A DNA stretch of 64,000 bases from CAZSXU01 sp964610505 (GTDB lineage Bacteria; Arandabacterota; Arandabacteria; JAGLYR01), in NCBI GenBank assembly GCA_964610505.1, contig CAZSXU010000001.1:62001-126000 (forward strand). Reading direction: 5' to 3'. The notes beneath the pieces were generated by a model, which saw only the letters and a program-made list of their open reading frames with translations, made no database searches and was not told the origin of the DNA. This document shows positions 44,350 through 52,236 of the stretch, piece after piece (positions within the stretch are counted from its first letter, which is position 1; every line of letters starts with the position of its first letter). Made by a program: the position numbers and the translations under genes.

Positions 44350-45252
44350 CTACTTCTTCTCGATCTCCACGTCTCCACTGAACGTTTCGATTTCCACATC
44401 CGCATCCCCGGAACCAACCGTAAACTCAAGCCCCTCGCCGGGACCGAACTCGCTCTTCCATGAGCCCTTCGAACCGAAGTCGCTGCAGATGTCGCCGCTG
44501 AAGGTGGAAATGTCGAATTCCGCGCTGATCTTGCCCGACAGCGAAAGCAGGATGTCTCCACTGTGGGAGTTGAACGAGAAGGACCCGCCATCCTTGAAAC
44601 CACCATCGAAGTCAATGTCTCCGGAGACAGAGGTCATGCTCGCGGATCGAAACTCGGCCCCGACCACTCGAAGATCGCCGCTGACCGTCTCGGCGTCGAT
44701 TCTGCCACCCGACATCGCGACTTCGACGTCACCGCTGACGCTCTCGATGTCGACCTCCTGCGATTTCGAACGAAGGTCAATTTCACCGCTTACGGTTCCC
44801 ACGCTCACCGCCTCCGGGCCACCCTCGGCCAGGACGTCACCACTCACGGACTCCAGATCCATCTGTCCCTCGAATGCCTCCACCGTGATATCCGCGCTCA
44901 CCGTTGATACGTCCATCCGGCAGGCTTTCGGAAGACGGATTTCCAGGTGCGTTTCGTCGACGTTCCTGGCGTGCTTGGGAAGGACCACGCGAATTTCCAA
45001 CCGATTCTTGTCTCCCTCGACGGCGAGCCGCTCCGTTCCCTCACCCAGAATGCCCTTGATCTGGACCTTACCCTTGTCCCATCCGACCACCGAAACCGAT
45101 CCCGACACGTTTGTGATCTTCACGGTGGCATTCTTGTTGAGATCCCGAGTCTCGTCGATTTTCTCCTGGCCCACAACCGGGGCGGCCAGCATTAGAATCA
45201 TCAGAAACGCCACCAGCGGGATCCCGCGCCCGAGATTCATTCTTCTCTTCAT
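44350..45252 (-). CDS. Secreted DUF4097-family beta-helix protein
   Basis: 300 residues from ATG 45252 (GGAGG four bases upstream). Signal peptide about 1-29 (IPLVAFLMILMLAAPVVGQ). The rest is a repetitive beta-solenoid with about ten copies of VSGDI/VSGEI at 20-30-residue spacing (ESVSGDV, GTVSGEI, ETVSGDL, TSVSGDI, STFSGDI, ETFSGDV), the DUF4097 adhesin-like fold. It is the third gene of a sigma/anti-sigma/DUF4097 unit, a common arrangement in which the exported protein may sense or respond to envelope state. A GTG at 45309 overlaps the anti-sigma stop (GTGA) but would give an overlong signal n-region. Confidence 0.85.
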   Translation of the reverse strand: MKRRMNLGRGIPLVAFLMILMLAAPVVGQEKIDETRDLNKNATVKITNVSGSVSVVGWDKGKVQIKGILGEGTERLAVEGDKNRLEIRVVLPKHARNVDETHLEIRLPKACRMDVSTVSADITVEAFEGQMDLESVSGDVLAEGGPEAVSVGTVSGEIDLRSKSQEVDIESVSGDVEVAMSGGRIDAETVSGDLRVVGAEFRSASMTSVSGDIDFDGGFKDGGSFSFNSHSGDILLSLSGKISAEFDISTFSGDICSDFGSKGSWKSEFGPGEGLEFTVGSGDADVEIETFSGDVEIEKK

Positions 45253-45305
45253 CACTCCTCCATGCTGTTCGGTTCTCTGAAGTTCACGGTCCGTTCGTCT
45301 TCCAT

Positions 45306-45989
45306 TCACGTTTGTGCCTCCGCCGCCAATCGGCTGGCCCGGCCCAGAAGCATCATCTTGGCCTGGTAGGCGGCCGCCAGCATTCGTGCGGCCCGCGGGC
45401 TGTCGGGGTTCGCTTCCCAGACATCCTTCAACTCGGTGATGCTCCGATCGATGATGCGCACGTTTTCAACGATGAGCCCCAGGATCGGAATATTCTCGAT
45501 TCCGCCGGCCCGCTCCGCGTATTGAGCCAGTTCCAGATTGCCTTGCCGGGATTCGGCTTCGAGCGCCCCGATCACCACCGTTGGGACGGGATCGGGCCCC
45601 GGCCCCTCGGCAACGTCCGAGACGGGTCCCCGAGAGCTCGGGCCTCGATCGCCAAGGACGACAACCAGCAGCAACACGGCTGCCGCTGGAATCACCGCCG
45701 GCCACCATCTCGGCCAGGGCTCCAGAAGCTTGCGAAAGCGGCCGAAGACCCCCGAAACGGTGGCTCGTTCTGGCCGGATTCTCGTCGAGATACCCGTCCA
45801 GAGATCCCGCTCGGGCGCTATCGCGCGCGGAAGCGCTCCCGCTCCATCAATGACGGCTCGCAGCTGCTCCACCTCGTGCCGACACGTCTCACATTCCCGA
45901 AGATGGGCCTCGACCTCCGCCGCCCTGCGCTCCGGAAGATCATGATCAACGTAATCGTTGAGAAGGTTCCACGCTTCCTCGTGGTTCAT
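45306..45989 (-). CDS. Zinc-finger anti-sigma factor (zf-HC2 type)
   Basis: 227 residues. N-terminal anti-sigma zinc domain with HLRECETC (H29, C33, C36) and a helix AWNLLNDYVDHDLPERR, then one transmembrane helix about 94-112 (WWPAVIPAAAVLLLVVVLG) and an extracytoplasmic helical domain. It should bind and hold the sigma factor encoded 7 bp upstream until an envelope signal releases it. Start ATG 45989. Confidence 0.88.
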   Translation of the reverse strand: MNHEEAWNLLNDYVDHDLPERRAAEVEAHLRECETCRHEVEQLRAVIDGAGALPRAIAPERDLWTGISTRIRPERATVSGVFGRFRKLLEPWPRWWPAVIPAAAVLLLVVVLGDRGPSSRGPVSDVAEGPGPDPVPTVVIGALEAESRQGNLELAQYAERAGGIENIPILGLIVENVRIIDRSITELKDVWEANPDSPRAARMLAAAYQAKMMLLGRASRLAAEAQT

Positions 45990-45996
45990 GTGTCCA

Positions 45997-46614
45997 TCAC
46001 CCCCTTGACCCTTCGAGGGATTCTCGCAGCAACCTTCGGGCCCGATGCAGCTGGGCCTTTACGGTGCCAGACGCGACATCGGTCATTTCCGCAATTTCCC
46101 GATGCCGGTAGCCGTAGACGTCGTGAAGCACAAAAGCGGTCCGGGCGCCGGCGGGCAGCGTGGCGAGGGCCCTCTCCAGATCGATGGCCACGTCCGCCGG
46201 GGATGCATGGCCCGCCGCTACCGTGCTGAGTCCCGTACGTTCCCCGGCCGTCTCGGTCGAGGATGTTTCGCTTTCGTGCTCTATCCATTCTCTCTCTCTC
46301 GCTTCCGACCGCCGGTCGTCAACGACGACGTTGGCGGCCACGCGCCGGACCCAGGCTCCAAACGCCCCCCGGCCTTGGTACGTGCCGATTTTCCGCCAGA
46401 TTCTCACAAACACGTCCTGGGTCAAAGTTTCCGCCCGAACGGGGTCGGCCACGAGCCGAAGGCAGATGCCGTATACCATTCCCACGTGAAGGCGGTAAAG
46501 CCGTTCGAATGATCGCTGGTCACCTTGCTGCGTTTGGGCAACCAATCCGGGCACGGCCGGATCCACTTCAGTACTTACGGAAACCTTCTCAGTGACTTCC
46601 CTCGATTCCTCCAA
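45997..46614 (-). CDS. ECF sigma-70 family RNA polymerase sigma factor
   Basis: 205 residues from a TTG start (GGGGGAG five bases upstream). Sigma region 2: SFERLYRLHVGMVYGICLRL and ETLTQDVFVRIWRKIGTY. A longer than usual acidic linker (about 100-140) follows, then region 4: LPAGARTAFVLHDVYGYRH and REIAEMTDVASGTVKAQLH. It directs transcription of an envelope-type regulon, probably including its own operon, though no autoregulatory promoter could be picked out of 46615-46720. First gene of sigma/anti-sigma/DUF4097. Confidence 0.9.
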   Translation of the reverse strand: MEESREVTEKVSVSTEVDPAVPGLVAQTQQGDQRSFERLYRLHVGMVYGICLRLVADPVRAETLTQDVFVRIWRKIGTYQGRGAFGAWVRRVAANVVVDDRRSEAREREWIEHESETSSTETAGERTGLSTVAAGHASPADVAIDLERALATLPAGARTAFVLHDVYGYRHREIAEMTDVASGTVKAQLHRARRLLRESLEGSRG

Positions 46615-46816
46615 GAATGCTCCCCCGGTAAGCCCGCTGCTCTCATGCGGGCCGAGCGCCCGATCCGGCCTTCACTATCTTGACGGCCGGACTGTGGAAA
46701 GGGTTTGAATTCCGTGTCGCTGCCATTTTGCGCTTGTTGGCGTTTCGTGGCAAGCAGAGAAAAGTCGGGCGGAAGGTCATGTCCGAAAATCGCCAGCCAG
46801 ATTCACCGGGATCGGG

Positions 46817-46822
46817 TATACT
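46817..46822 (+). promoter_or_regulatory. Possible -10 element placing transcription start at the ada start codon
   Basis: TATACT is six bases before ATG 46829, so transcription from it would give a leaderless message. No -35 hexamer of quality is at the right distance; an Ada-box-type activator site was not recognised. Confidence 0.3.
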
Positions 46823-46828
46823 GACCCC

Positions 46829-48283
46829 ATGACTCTCGACGCGGATCTGTGCTACGAGGCTCTTCGGAGTAAGGACGCGCGATTTGACGGGCGCTTCTTT
46901 ACGGCCGTGATGACGACCGGCGTGTATTGCCGGCCGATCTGTCCGGCAAGGCTGCCGAAGCGCGAGAACGTCCGGTTTTTCGCGTGCGCGGCCGCGGCCG
47001 AAGAGGCCGGCTTCCGGCCATGCCGGCGCTGCCGGCCGGAAACATCGCCCGGAACACCCGCGTGGCTCGGGACGTCGACGACCGTGTCGCGCGCGCTCCG
47101 TCTCATTTCGGAAGGCGCGCTCGACGACGGCGGCGTGGCGGATCTGGCCGACCGGCTCGGGATCGGAGATCGACACCTCCGCCGGCTGTTCCTCCAGCAT
47201 CTCGGCGCCACGCCCGTGCGAGTGGCGGAAACCCGCCGGGTCCATTTTGCCCGGAAGCTGATCGACGAGACGAATCTCCCTATGTCGGACATCGCGTTTT
47301 CCTCGGGCTTCGGCAGCGTCCGCAGGTTCAATGAGGCCGTGAAATCGACGTTTGGCCGCTGCCCCACGGAGATTCGCGGGAGCGGTTGGAAGCAGGAGCA
47401 ACGCGGCAATGGCAACGGACTCAGCCTGAGACTCCCGTTCCGAATTCCCTTCGATTGGGACGGACTCATCGCGTTCCTAGGCCCACGGACGATTCCGGGC
47501 GTCGAAAGCGTGAGCCGGGATGGATACCGCCGGAGTGTGACCGTCGACGGACTTCCGGGTGAGATCGAGGTGCGCCCGGTTGCCGGACAGCCGTATCTTC
47601 GAGTCAACCTGAAGATCCCCACGGCAAAGGGATTGGCTTCCATCGTCGAACGGCTCCGACGGGTCTTCGATCTTGGAGCGGATCCTCTGGAGATCAATCG
47701 CCATTTATCCCGGGATCCGATCCTTGCCCGACGTGTCCGGACGCGACCGGGCATTCGCGTTCCCGGAGCCTGGGATCGATTCGAACTCTCGGTTCGAGCC
47801 ATCCTCGGCCAGCAGATCACCGTGGCAGGGGCTACAACTATTGCCGGCCGGCTGGTGGAGGCGTTCGGGACACGGCTTTCGGCTTGTGACGGCCCGGGTA
47901 TCACCCATCTGTTTCCGCGGCCGGAAGACCTGGCCGAAGCGAGGATCGAAACGTGCGGTGTCCCGCGGCAGCGGGCGGAGTCGATTCGAATCCTCGCTCG
48001 CAAGGTATATGATGGAGACATCGTTCTTGAGTCCGGGATTCCTGCCGAGGATCTCATGGACCGGATGCGCGAGATCCCCGGCGTCGGGGCCTGGACCACC
48101 GAGTACATCGCCATGCGGGCTTTCTCGGAACCGGATGCTTTTCCATCCGCGGATCTCGGCATCCGGCGTGCGCTTGGAGAGAAGGACGGAGTACCGACGG
48201 CCGCATCCGTCGCGCGCCGGGCGGAAGCCTGGCGTCCCTGGCGGGCGTATGCTGTGATGCATCTATGGACAAACTCTTTGTGA
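46829..48283 (+). CDS. Ada-AlkA fusion: methyl-phosphotriester-responsive regulator and 3-methyladenine DNA glycosylase
   Basis: 484 residues. Residues 5-75 are the Ada zinc domain with C34, C38, C65 and C68 (GVYCRPICPA, FRPCRRCRPE); C34 is the methyl acceptor that turns Ada into an activator. An AraC-type HTH (about 82-180: LADRLGIGDRHLRRLF, SDIAFSSGFGSVRRFNEA) follows. Then come an AlkA_N domain (about 195-275) and an HhH-GPD glycosylase domain (about 285-475, with REIPGVGAWTTEY and SADLGIRRAL holding the catalytic Asp near 442). It removes alkylated bases and regulates the adaptive response. The DNA methyltransferase domain is absent but supplied by the next gene. Confidence 0.92.
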   Translation: MTLDADLCYEALRSKDARFDGRFFTAVMTTGVYCRPICPARLPKRENVRFFACAAAAEEAGFRPCRRCRPETSPGTPAWLGTSTTVSRALRLISEGALDDGGVADLADRLGIGDRHLRRLFLQHLGATPVRVAETRRVHFARKLIDETNLPMSDIAFSSGFGSVRRFNEAVKSTFGRCPTEIRGSGWKQEQRGNGNGLSLRLPFRIPFDWDGLIAFLGPRTIPGVESVSRDGYRRSVTVDGLPGEIEVRPVAGQPYLRVNLKIPTAKGLASIVERLRRVFDLGADPLEINRHLSRDPILARRVRTRPGIRVPGAWDRFELSVRAILGQQITVAGATTIAGRLVEAFGTRLSACDGPGITHLFPRPEDLAEARIETCGVPRQRAESIRILARKVYDGDIVLESGIPAEDLMDRMREIPGVGAWTTEYIAMRAFSEPDAFPSADLGIRRALGEKDGVPTAASVARRAEAWRPWRAYAVMHLWTNSL

Positions 48284-48296
48284 TTGAGGAGAGGAC

Positions 48297-48815
48297 ATGA
48301 CAAGATTCGAAATCACCAAGACGACAACCCCCATTGGCGAGATCCGCCTGGCCGTCAACCATGGCGAGCTCTGCAGTCTCGGATTCCGGGAACAATGGCC
48401 CGCTCTCGTCAAGGATCTCGAGGCACGCTGGGGCCCGATCGAATGTGTGGAGTCTTCCGGACTCCAAAGCTTCGTCAAGCCGCTGGACGCATACTTCCGG
48501 GGGACGCTGGACGCTCTGGACGCCTTGCCGGTTCGCCTCCGGGGCACCCCGTTTCAGGAGACGGTCTGGAATGAGCTCCGCAGGATTCCACCGGGAACCA
48601 CGATCTCATACGGCGAGCTGGCCCGGCGGGTGGACCGGCCCGGTGCACACCGGGCCGTCGGGGCCGCAAACGGAGCCAACCCGGTCAGCATCGTCGTCCC
48701 CTGCCACCGGGTCATTCGATCGGACGGAAATCTCAGCGGATACGGCGGCGGTGCCGATAGAAAAACGTGGCTTCTCGAGCATGAGGGTGCCATCATGACC
48801 GCGCGGTCGGATTGA
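48297..48815 (+). CDS. ogt: Methylated-DNA-protein cysteine methyltransferase (Ogt/MGMT)
   Basis: 172 residues. Suicide repair of O6-alkylguanine: NPVSIVVPCHRVIRSDG puts the acceptor Cys at 136 in the PCHRV box, with the HTH segment TTISYGELARRVDRPG (recognition helix) and downstream GGADRKTWLLEHEG. Starts 13 bp after ada-alkA, so both are on one message and complete the adaptive response. Confidence 0.94.
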   Translation: MTRFEITKTTTPIGEIRLAVNHGELCSLGFREQWPALVKDLEARWGPIECVESSGLQSFVKPLDAYFRGTLDALDALPVRLRGTPFQETVWNELRRIPPGTTISYGELARRVDRPGAHRAVGAANGANPVSIVVPCHRVIRSDGNLSGYGGGADRKTWLLEHEGAIMTARSD

Positions 48816-48885
48816 CCGGCGGTGAACCTTTCCCCGCCCCCGTGTGACCCGTGTGGACTCCCGCGTCGCGAGGAGGAACAGGCCG

Positions 48886-50268
48886 ATGGATCGGAAGAAA
48901 TCAGCGAACGAGTCCGAAGTGGATCGCAAGGAGTTGGTGGATCGCGTTCGTACCGAGGGCGTGGAGTTCGTGAACCTTCAGTTCACGGACGTTCCGGGAA
49001 CGTTGAAGAGCGTGACCATTCCCGCGTCCAGGATCGAGGAAGCTCTCGATCGCGGCATCTGGTTCGACGGTTCGTCGATCGAGGGTTTTGCCCGCATTCA
49101 CGAATCGGACATGGTGCTGCGCCCGGATCCCAATACGTACTGCGTGCAACCCTGGGGTGCGCCCGGGATGCAGCATGGCCGATTGATCTGTGACGTCTAC
49201 CAGCCCGATGGAACCCCGTTCCCCGGAGATCCGCGCCAGGTCCTGCGCAGAGCGGTGGAGCGCGCCCGGGCCCTCGGTTTCGTCTACAACACGGGCCCCG
49301 AGCTGGAGTTCTTCTTGTTCAAGAAGAACAGCGATGACAAGCCGGACGGCATGCCTCTTCGTCCGGTACCCCACGACGTCGGCGGGTACTTCGATTCATC
49401 TTTGGGGGATCTCGCCTCCGCCGTACGCGCGGACATCATGCGGAAAGTGGCCGGCCTGGGCCTCGAAGGAGAAAGCGCACACCACGAGGTTGCCGCCGCC
49501 CAGCACGAGATTGATTTCCGGTACGGCGACGCGCTCACGTCCGCCGACAGCGTGATGACGCTTCGCGACACGATCAAGGCGGTCGCCGCGTCCCACGGCC
49601 TCTATGCGACCTTCATGCCCAAACCCATCTTTGGCATCAACGGGTCCGGGATGCACGTCCATCAGAGCTTCTTCGATGAAGAGGGGCGAAACGCTTTCTT
49701 CGACTCCGAGGACCGCTACCACCTGTCTTCCGTCGCGTATCGCTTCATCGCCGGACAGCTGGCCCATGCCCGGGGGCTTGCCGCCGTGGTGGCCCCGACG
49801 GTGAACTCGTACAAGAGACTCACTCCGGGATACGAAGCGCCCGTGTACGCGTGCTGGGCGCGCATCAACCGGTCCGCATTGATCCGCGTCCCCAGCTACT
49901 TTGCGGGTCGCGAGCAATCGGTGCGGGCCGAGCTGCGCTGCCCCGACCCCAGCGCCAATCCGTATCTGGCCTTCGCCGTCATGCTCGGCGCCGGCCTCGA
50001 CGGAATCGAGCGGGGTCTCGAAGCGCCCGAGCCCGTCGAAGAGGACGTGTATACGTTCAGTCTCAAGAGGTTGGAGGAGCTCGGCATTCGGCGGCTGCCC
50101 GGCACGCTTGAGGAGGCACTTGACGAGACGGAGAAGGACGACGTGATCAAGTCCGCCCTGGGGGATCTCGTCTTCGAAGCCTTCACTCGAGCTAAGCGCG
50201 CGGAGTGGGAGGAGTACCGCATCCAGGTCACCGATTGGGAGATCAACCGGTATCTGGAGAAGCTGTAG
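48886..50268 (+). CDS. glnA: Glutamine synthetase type I
   Basis: 460 residues from ATG 48886 (AGGAGGAACAGG upstream). ATP-dependent amidation of glutamate. Signature motifs: WFDGSSIEGFARIHESDM, NGSGMHVHQSFFD, KRLTPGYEAPVYACW, RCPDPSANPYLAF. At the place where GSI-beta enzymes carry the adenylylated NLYDLPP tyrosine this has EDVYTFSLKRLEEL, so it looks like the GSI-alpha kind, controlled by feedback inhibition rather than adenylylation. No ntrBC or glnB is adjacent; tyrA follows 70 bp later. Confidence 0.94.
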   Translation: MDRKKSANESEVDRKELVDRVRTEGVEFVNLQFTDVPGTLKSVTIPASRIEEALDRGIWFDGSSIEGFARIHESDMVLRPDPNTYCVQPWGAPGMQHGRLICDVYQPDGTPFPGDPRQVLRRAVERARALGFVYNTGPELEFFLFKKNSDDKPDGMPLRPVPHDVGGYFDSSLGDLASAVRADIMRKVAGLGLEGESAHHEVAAAQHEIDFRYGDALTSADSVMTLRDTIKAVAASHGLYATFMPKPIFGINGSGMHVHQSFFDEEGRNAFFDSEDRYHLSSVAYRFIAGQLAHARGLAAVVAPTVNSYKRLTPGYEAPVYACWARINRSALIRVPSYFAGREQSVRAELRCPDPSANPYLAFAVMLGAGLDGIERGLEAPEPVEEDVYTFSLKRLEELGIRRLPGTLEEALDETEKDDVIKSALGDLVFEAFTRAKRAEWEEYRIQVTDWEINRYLEKL

Positions 50269-50338
50269 CCCGAATAATCCATGAGTCCCCGCCCAATAGA
50301 CGGTGACCGCTTCCCTGTCGTTCCAAAGGGAGAATGCG

Positions 50339-51442
50339 TTGAGCGGCGAGATTGAACGACTTCGCCAAGAGATTGCCGATCTCGATCAGAATCTTCTCGA
50401 GAACCTGAAGCGCCGCTTCCACCTGGCGGCCCGGGTCGGGGCTCTCAAGGCGCAGCAGGGGCAGCCGGTCGTGGTGCGCGAGGTTGAGGAGCGCGTCCTC
50501 GAGCGCGCTCGCCAGGCCGCCGTTCTTTGCGGAACGTCTCCCGAAGTGATGGAAGCGATTTTTTCCGCGATCGTCCGCGGGTCCGTAGAGCGGCAGTATC
50601 GCGATCGCCTTGAGTCGAACGGCCGGGGCGGCGCCCGAGTGCTCGTGCTCGGAGCGGCGGGCGCTATGGGCGGCTGGTTGTGCCGCTTCCTCGAAACCGT
50701 GGGCCACGACGCCGCAGGTCTGGATCCCAAATGGAAAGACCGGGTTCCCGGGGGTGGCCGGTACGCGAGCCTGGGCGACATTCCGGACCTTGACGCATTC
50801 GACGCCGTGATCGTCTCTGTCCCGCTGGAAGCGACCGCGGATGTGCTCGCTTCCCTGGCCGAGGCGTCGATCCGCGTACCCGTGGTCGAAATCGCCTCGA
50901 TCAAGAGCCACCTCGGGGAAACCCTGGCGAATTTTCGAGCCACCGGCATCCCGGCCATCTCGCTCCACCCCATGTTCGGCCCCGGCAAGAACATCTTTGA
51001 ACCGCTCACGATGGTTCATGCCGTGATCGACGACGAGGCGGCCGAGCGATCGGCGATTCTCGATCTGATGGCTCATCCGTACCTGGATCTGGTCAGCCTT
51101 CCCTTCGAGCACCACGACCGCCTGATGGGGTGGCTTCTGGGCCTCGCCCATCTGACCGGCATGCTGTTCGCCGACTCTCTCTCGCACTCGGGTCTCGATC
51201 CCGAGGAGATGGCGCGCACCGCGTCAACGACCTTCTCGCGCCAGGCGTTGACGGCTCGGTCGATTCTGGAAGAAGATCCGGATCTCTATTTCTCGATCCA
51301 GAGGCTGAATCCCTTCCGAGGCGAGGTCTACGCCGCGCTGGGCGCGGCGCTGGAGGAATTGACCGGCGCCGTTGAGAGTGACGACCCCGCCGCGTTCGCC
51401 GACATCCTCTCCCGCGCAGCCAAGGTCCTGCCGAGCCACTGA
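50339..51442 (+). CDS. tyrA: Chorismate mutase-prephenate dehydrogenase (bifunctional TyrA)
   Basis: 367 residues from TTG 50339 (GGGAG six bases upstream; GTG 50303 also possible). N-terminal AroQ-type chorismate mutase (about 1-85: IERLRQEIADLDQNLLENL, RVGALKAQQGQPV). Then a prephenate dehydrogenase with Rossmann motif VLGAAGAMGGWLCRF, SLHPMFGPGKNIFEP and HHDRLMGWLLGLAHL. It makes 4-hydroxyphenylpyruvate, the tyrosine precursor, in the same layout as the enterobacterial T-protein. It converges on the chorismate operon that feeds it. Confidence 0.92.
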   Translation: MSGEIERLRQEIADLDQNLLENLKRRFHLAARVGALKAQQGQPVVVREVEERVLERARQAAVLCGTSPEVMEAIFSAIVRGSVERQYRDRLESNGRGGARVLVLGAAGAMGGWLCRFLETVGHDAAGLDPKWKDRVPGGGRYASLGDIPDLDAFDAVIVSVPLEATADVLASLAEASIRVPVVEIASIKSHLGETLANFRATGIPAISLHPMFGPGKNIFEPLTMVHAVIDDEAAERSAILDLMAHPYLDLVSLPFEHHDRLMGWLLGLAHLTGMLFADSLSHSGLDPEEMARTASTTFSRQALTARSILEEDPDLYFSIQRLNPFRGEVYAALGAALEELTGAVESDDPAAFADILSRAAKVLPSH

Positions 51443-51452
51443 AAAGGCAAGA

Positions 51453-51785
51453 GCCTTCCGCAGATTACGCAGATGAAGGCGGGTACCCAAAGCGGATTCG
51501 GATCGACGATCCGAATCCGCACCCAGGCGATATAGTTTGCCAGACAACGAATGCGCCTGGGAACGACACAAGAATGCGAAACCCCGAGTACACGTATCGA
51601 TGACGCTGACGACAACAGTGTGGGGCAACAGCGCTGTAGAATTCCAACAACGGGTGACGAGGGACAAGCGACAGGGTAACGGGGTGATGTGATGCTCTCC
51701 GGCCGGGAGACCTGGGGCAGCTTTTCGGCCCAGGACTTCCGGCCACAGGGTCTCATCTGCGCAATCTGCGTAATCTGCGGAAGGC
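51453..51785. repeat. 333-bp CAGATT-family element, copy 7, with perfect 22-bp terminal inverted repeats
   Basis: 51453-51474 (GCCTTCCGCAGATTACGCAG plus AT) is the exact reverse complement of 51764-51785. Inside, near the left end, 51492-51505 and 51507-51520 form a perfect 14-bp hairpin with a 1-nt loop. No transposase frame is present. It fills the gap between the convergent tyrA and aroQ and looks like a MITE. Confidence 0.85.
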
Positions 51786-51795
51786 AGTTGTCAGT

Positions 51796-52236
51796 TCAGA
51801 TTTCTTCGATCAGGGCATCGATGGCGCGGAGGTAGCCTTCCGGGCCGAGACCCGTGATTTGCCGCCGGCAGACGGGGGCAATGACCGATTCGCGCCGGAA
51901 AGGTTCCCGTTTGCGGATGTCACTCAGGTGGACCTCTATCGTGGGAAGATCCACCGCGGCGATGGCGTCCCGAATGGCAATGCTGTAGTGCGTGTATCCG
52001 CCGGGGTTGATGATGAGCGCGTCGCACGTGCCGGGACCCTCCGCAGCCGCTTCATGGATGCGGTCGATGATGCCCCCCTCGTGATTGCTCTGGAAAATCC
52101 GGATGTCGATCCCGCGCGCGCCCGCGTAGTTCCGGATTCGATCGTCGACTTCATCCAGCGTCTCGGTTCCGTAAAGTTCGGGTTCTCGCTTCCCGAGGAG
52201 ATTGAGGTTCGGGCCGTGAATCACGAGAATCTTCAT
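51796..52236 (-). CDS. aroQ: 3-dehydroquinate dehydratase, type II
   Basis: 146 residues, normal length. Dehydrates 3-dehydroquinate to dehydroshikimate. Motifs: HGPNLNLLGKREPELYG (with the catalytic Arg and Tyr), INPGGYTHYSIAIRDA and EVHLSDIRKREPFRRES. Last gene of the supraoperon; its ATG overlaps the aroKB stop by 4 bp. Confidence 0.95.
   Translation of the reverse strand: MKILVIHGPNLNLLGKREPELYGTETLDEVDDRIRNYAGARGIDIRIFQSNHEGGIIDRIHEAAAEGPGTCDALIINPGGYTHYSIAIRDAIAAVDLPTIEVHLSDIRKREPFRRESVIAPVCRRQITGLGPEGYLRAIDALIEEI

Noticed and set aside
46852..48303. A 483-codon minus-strand frame opposite ada-alkA
   Set aside because: Extremely Ser/Arg/Pro-rich translation without domains, and the opposite strand has all Ada, AraC and AlkA motifs.
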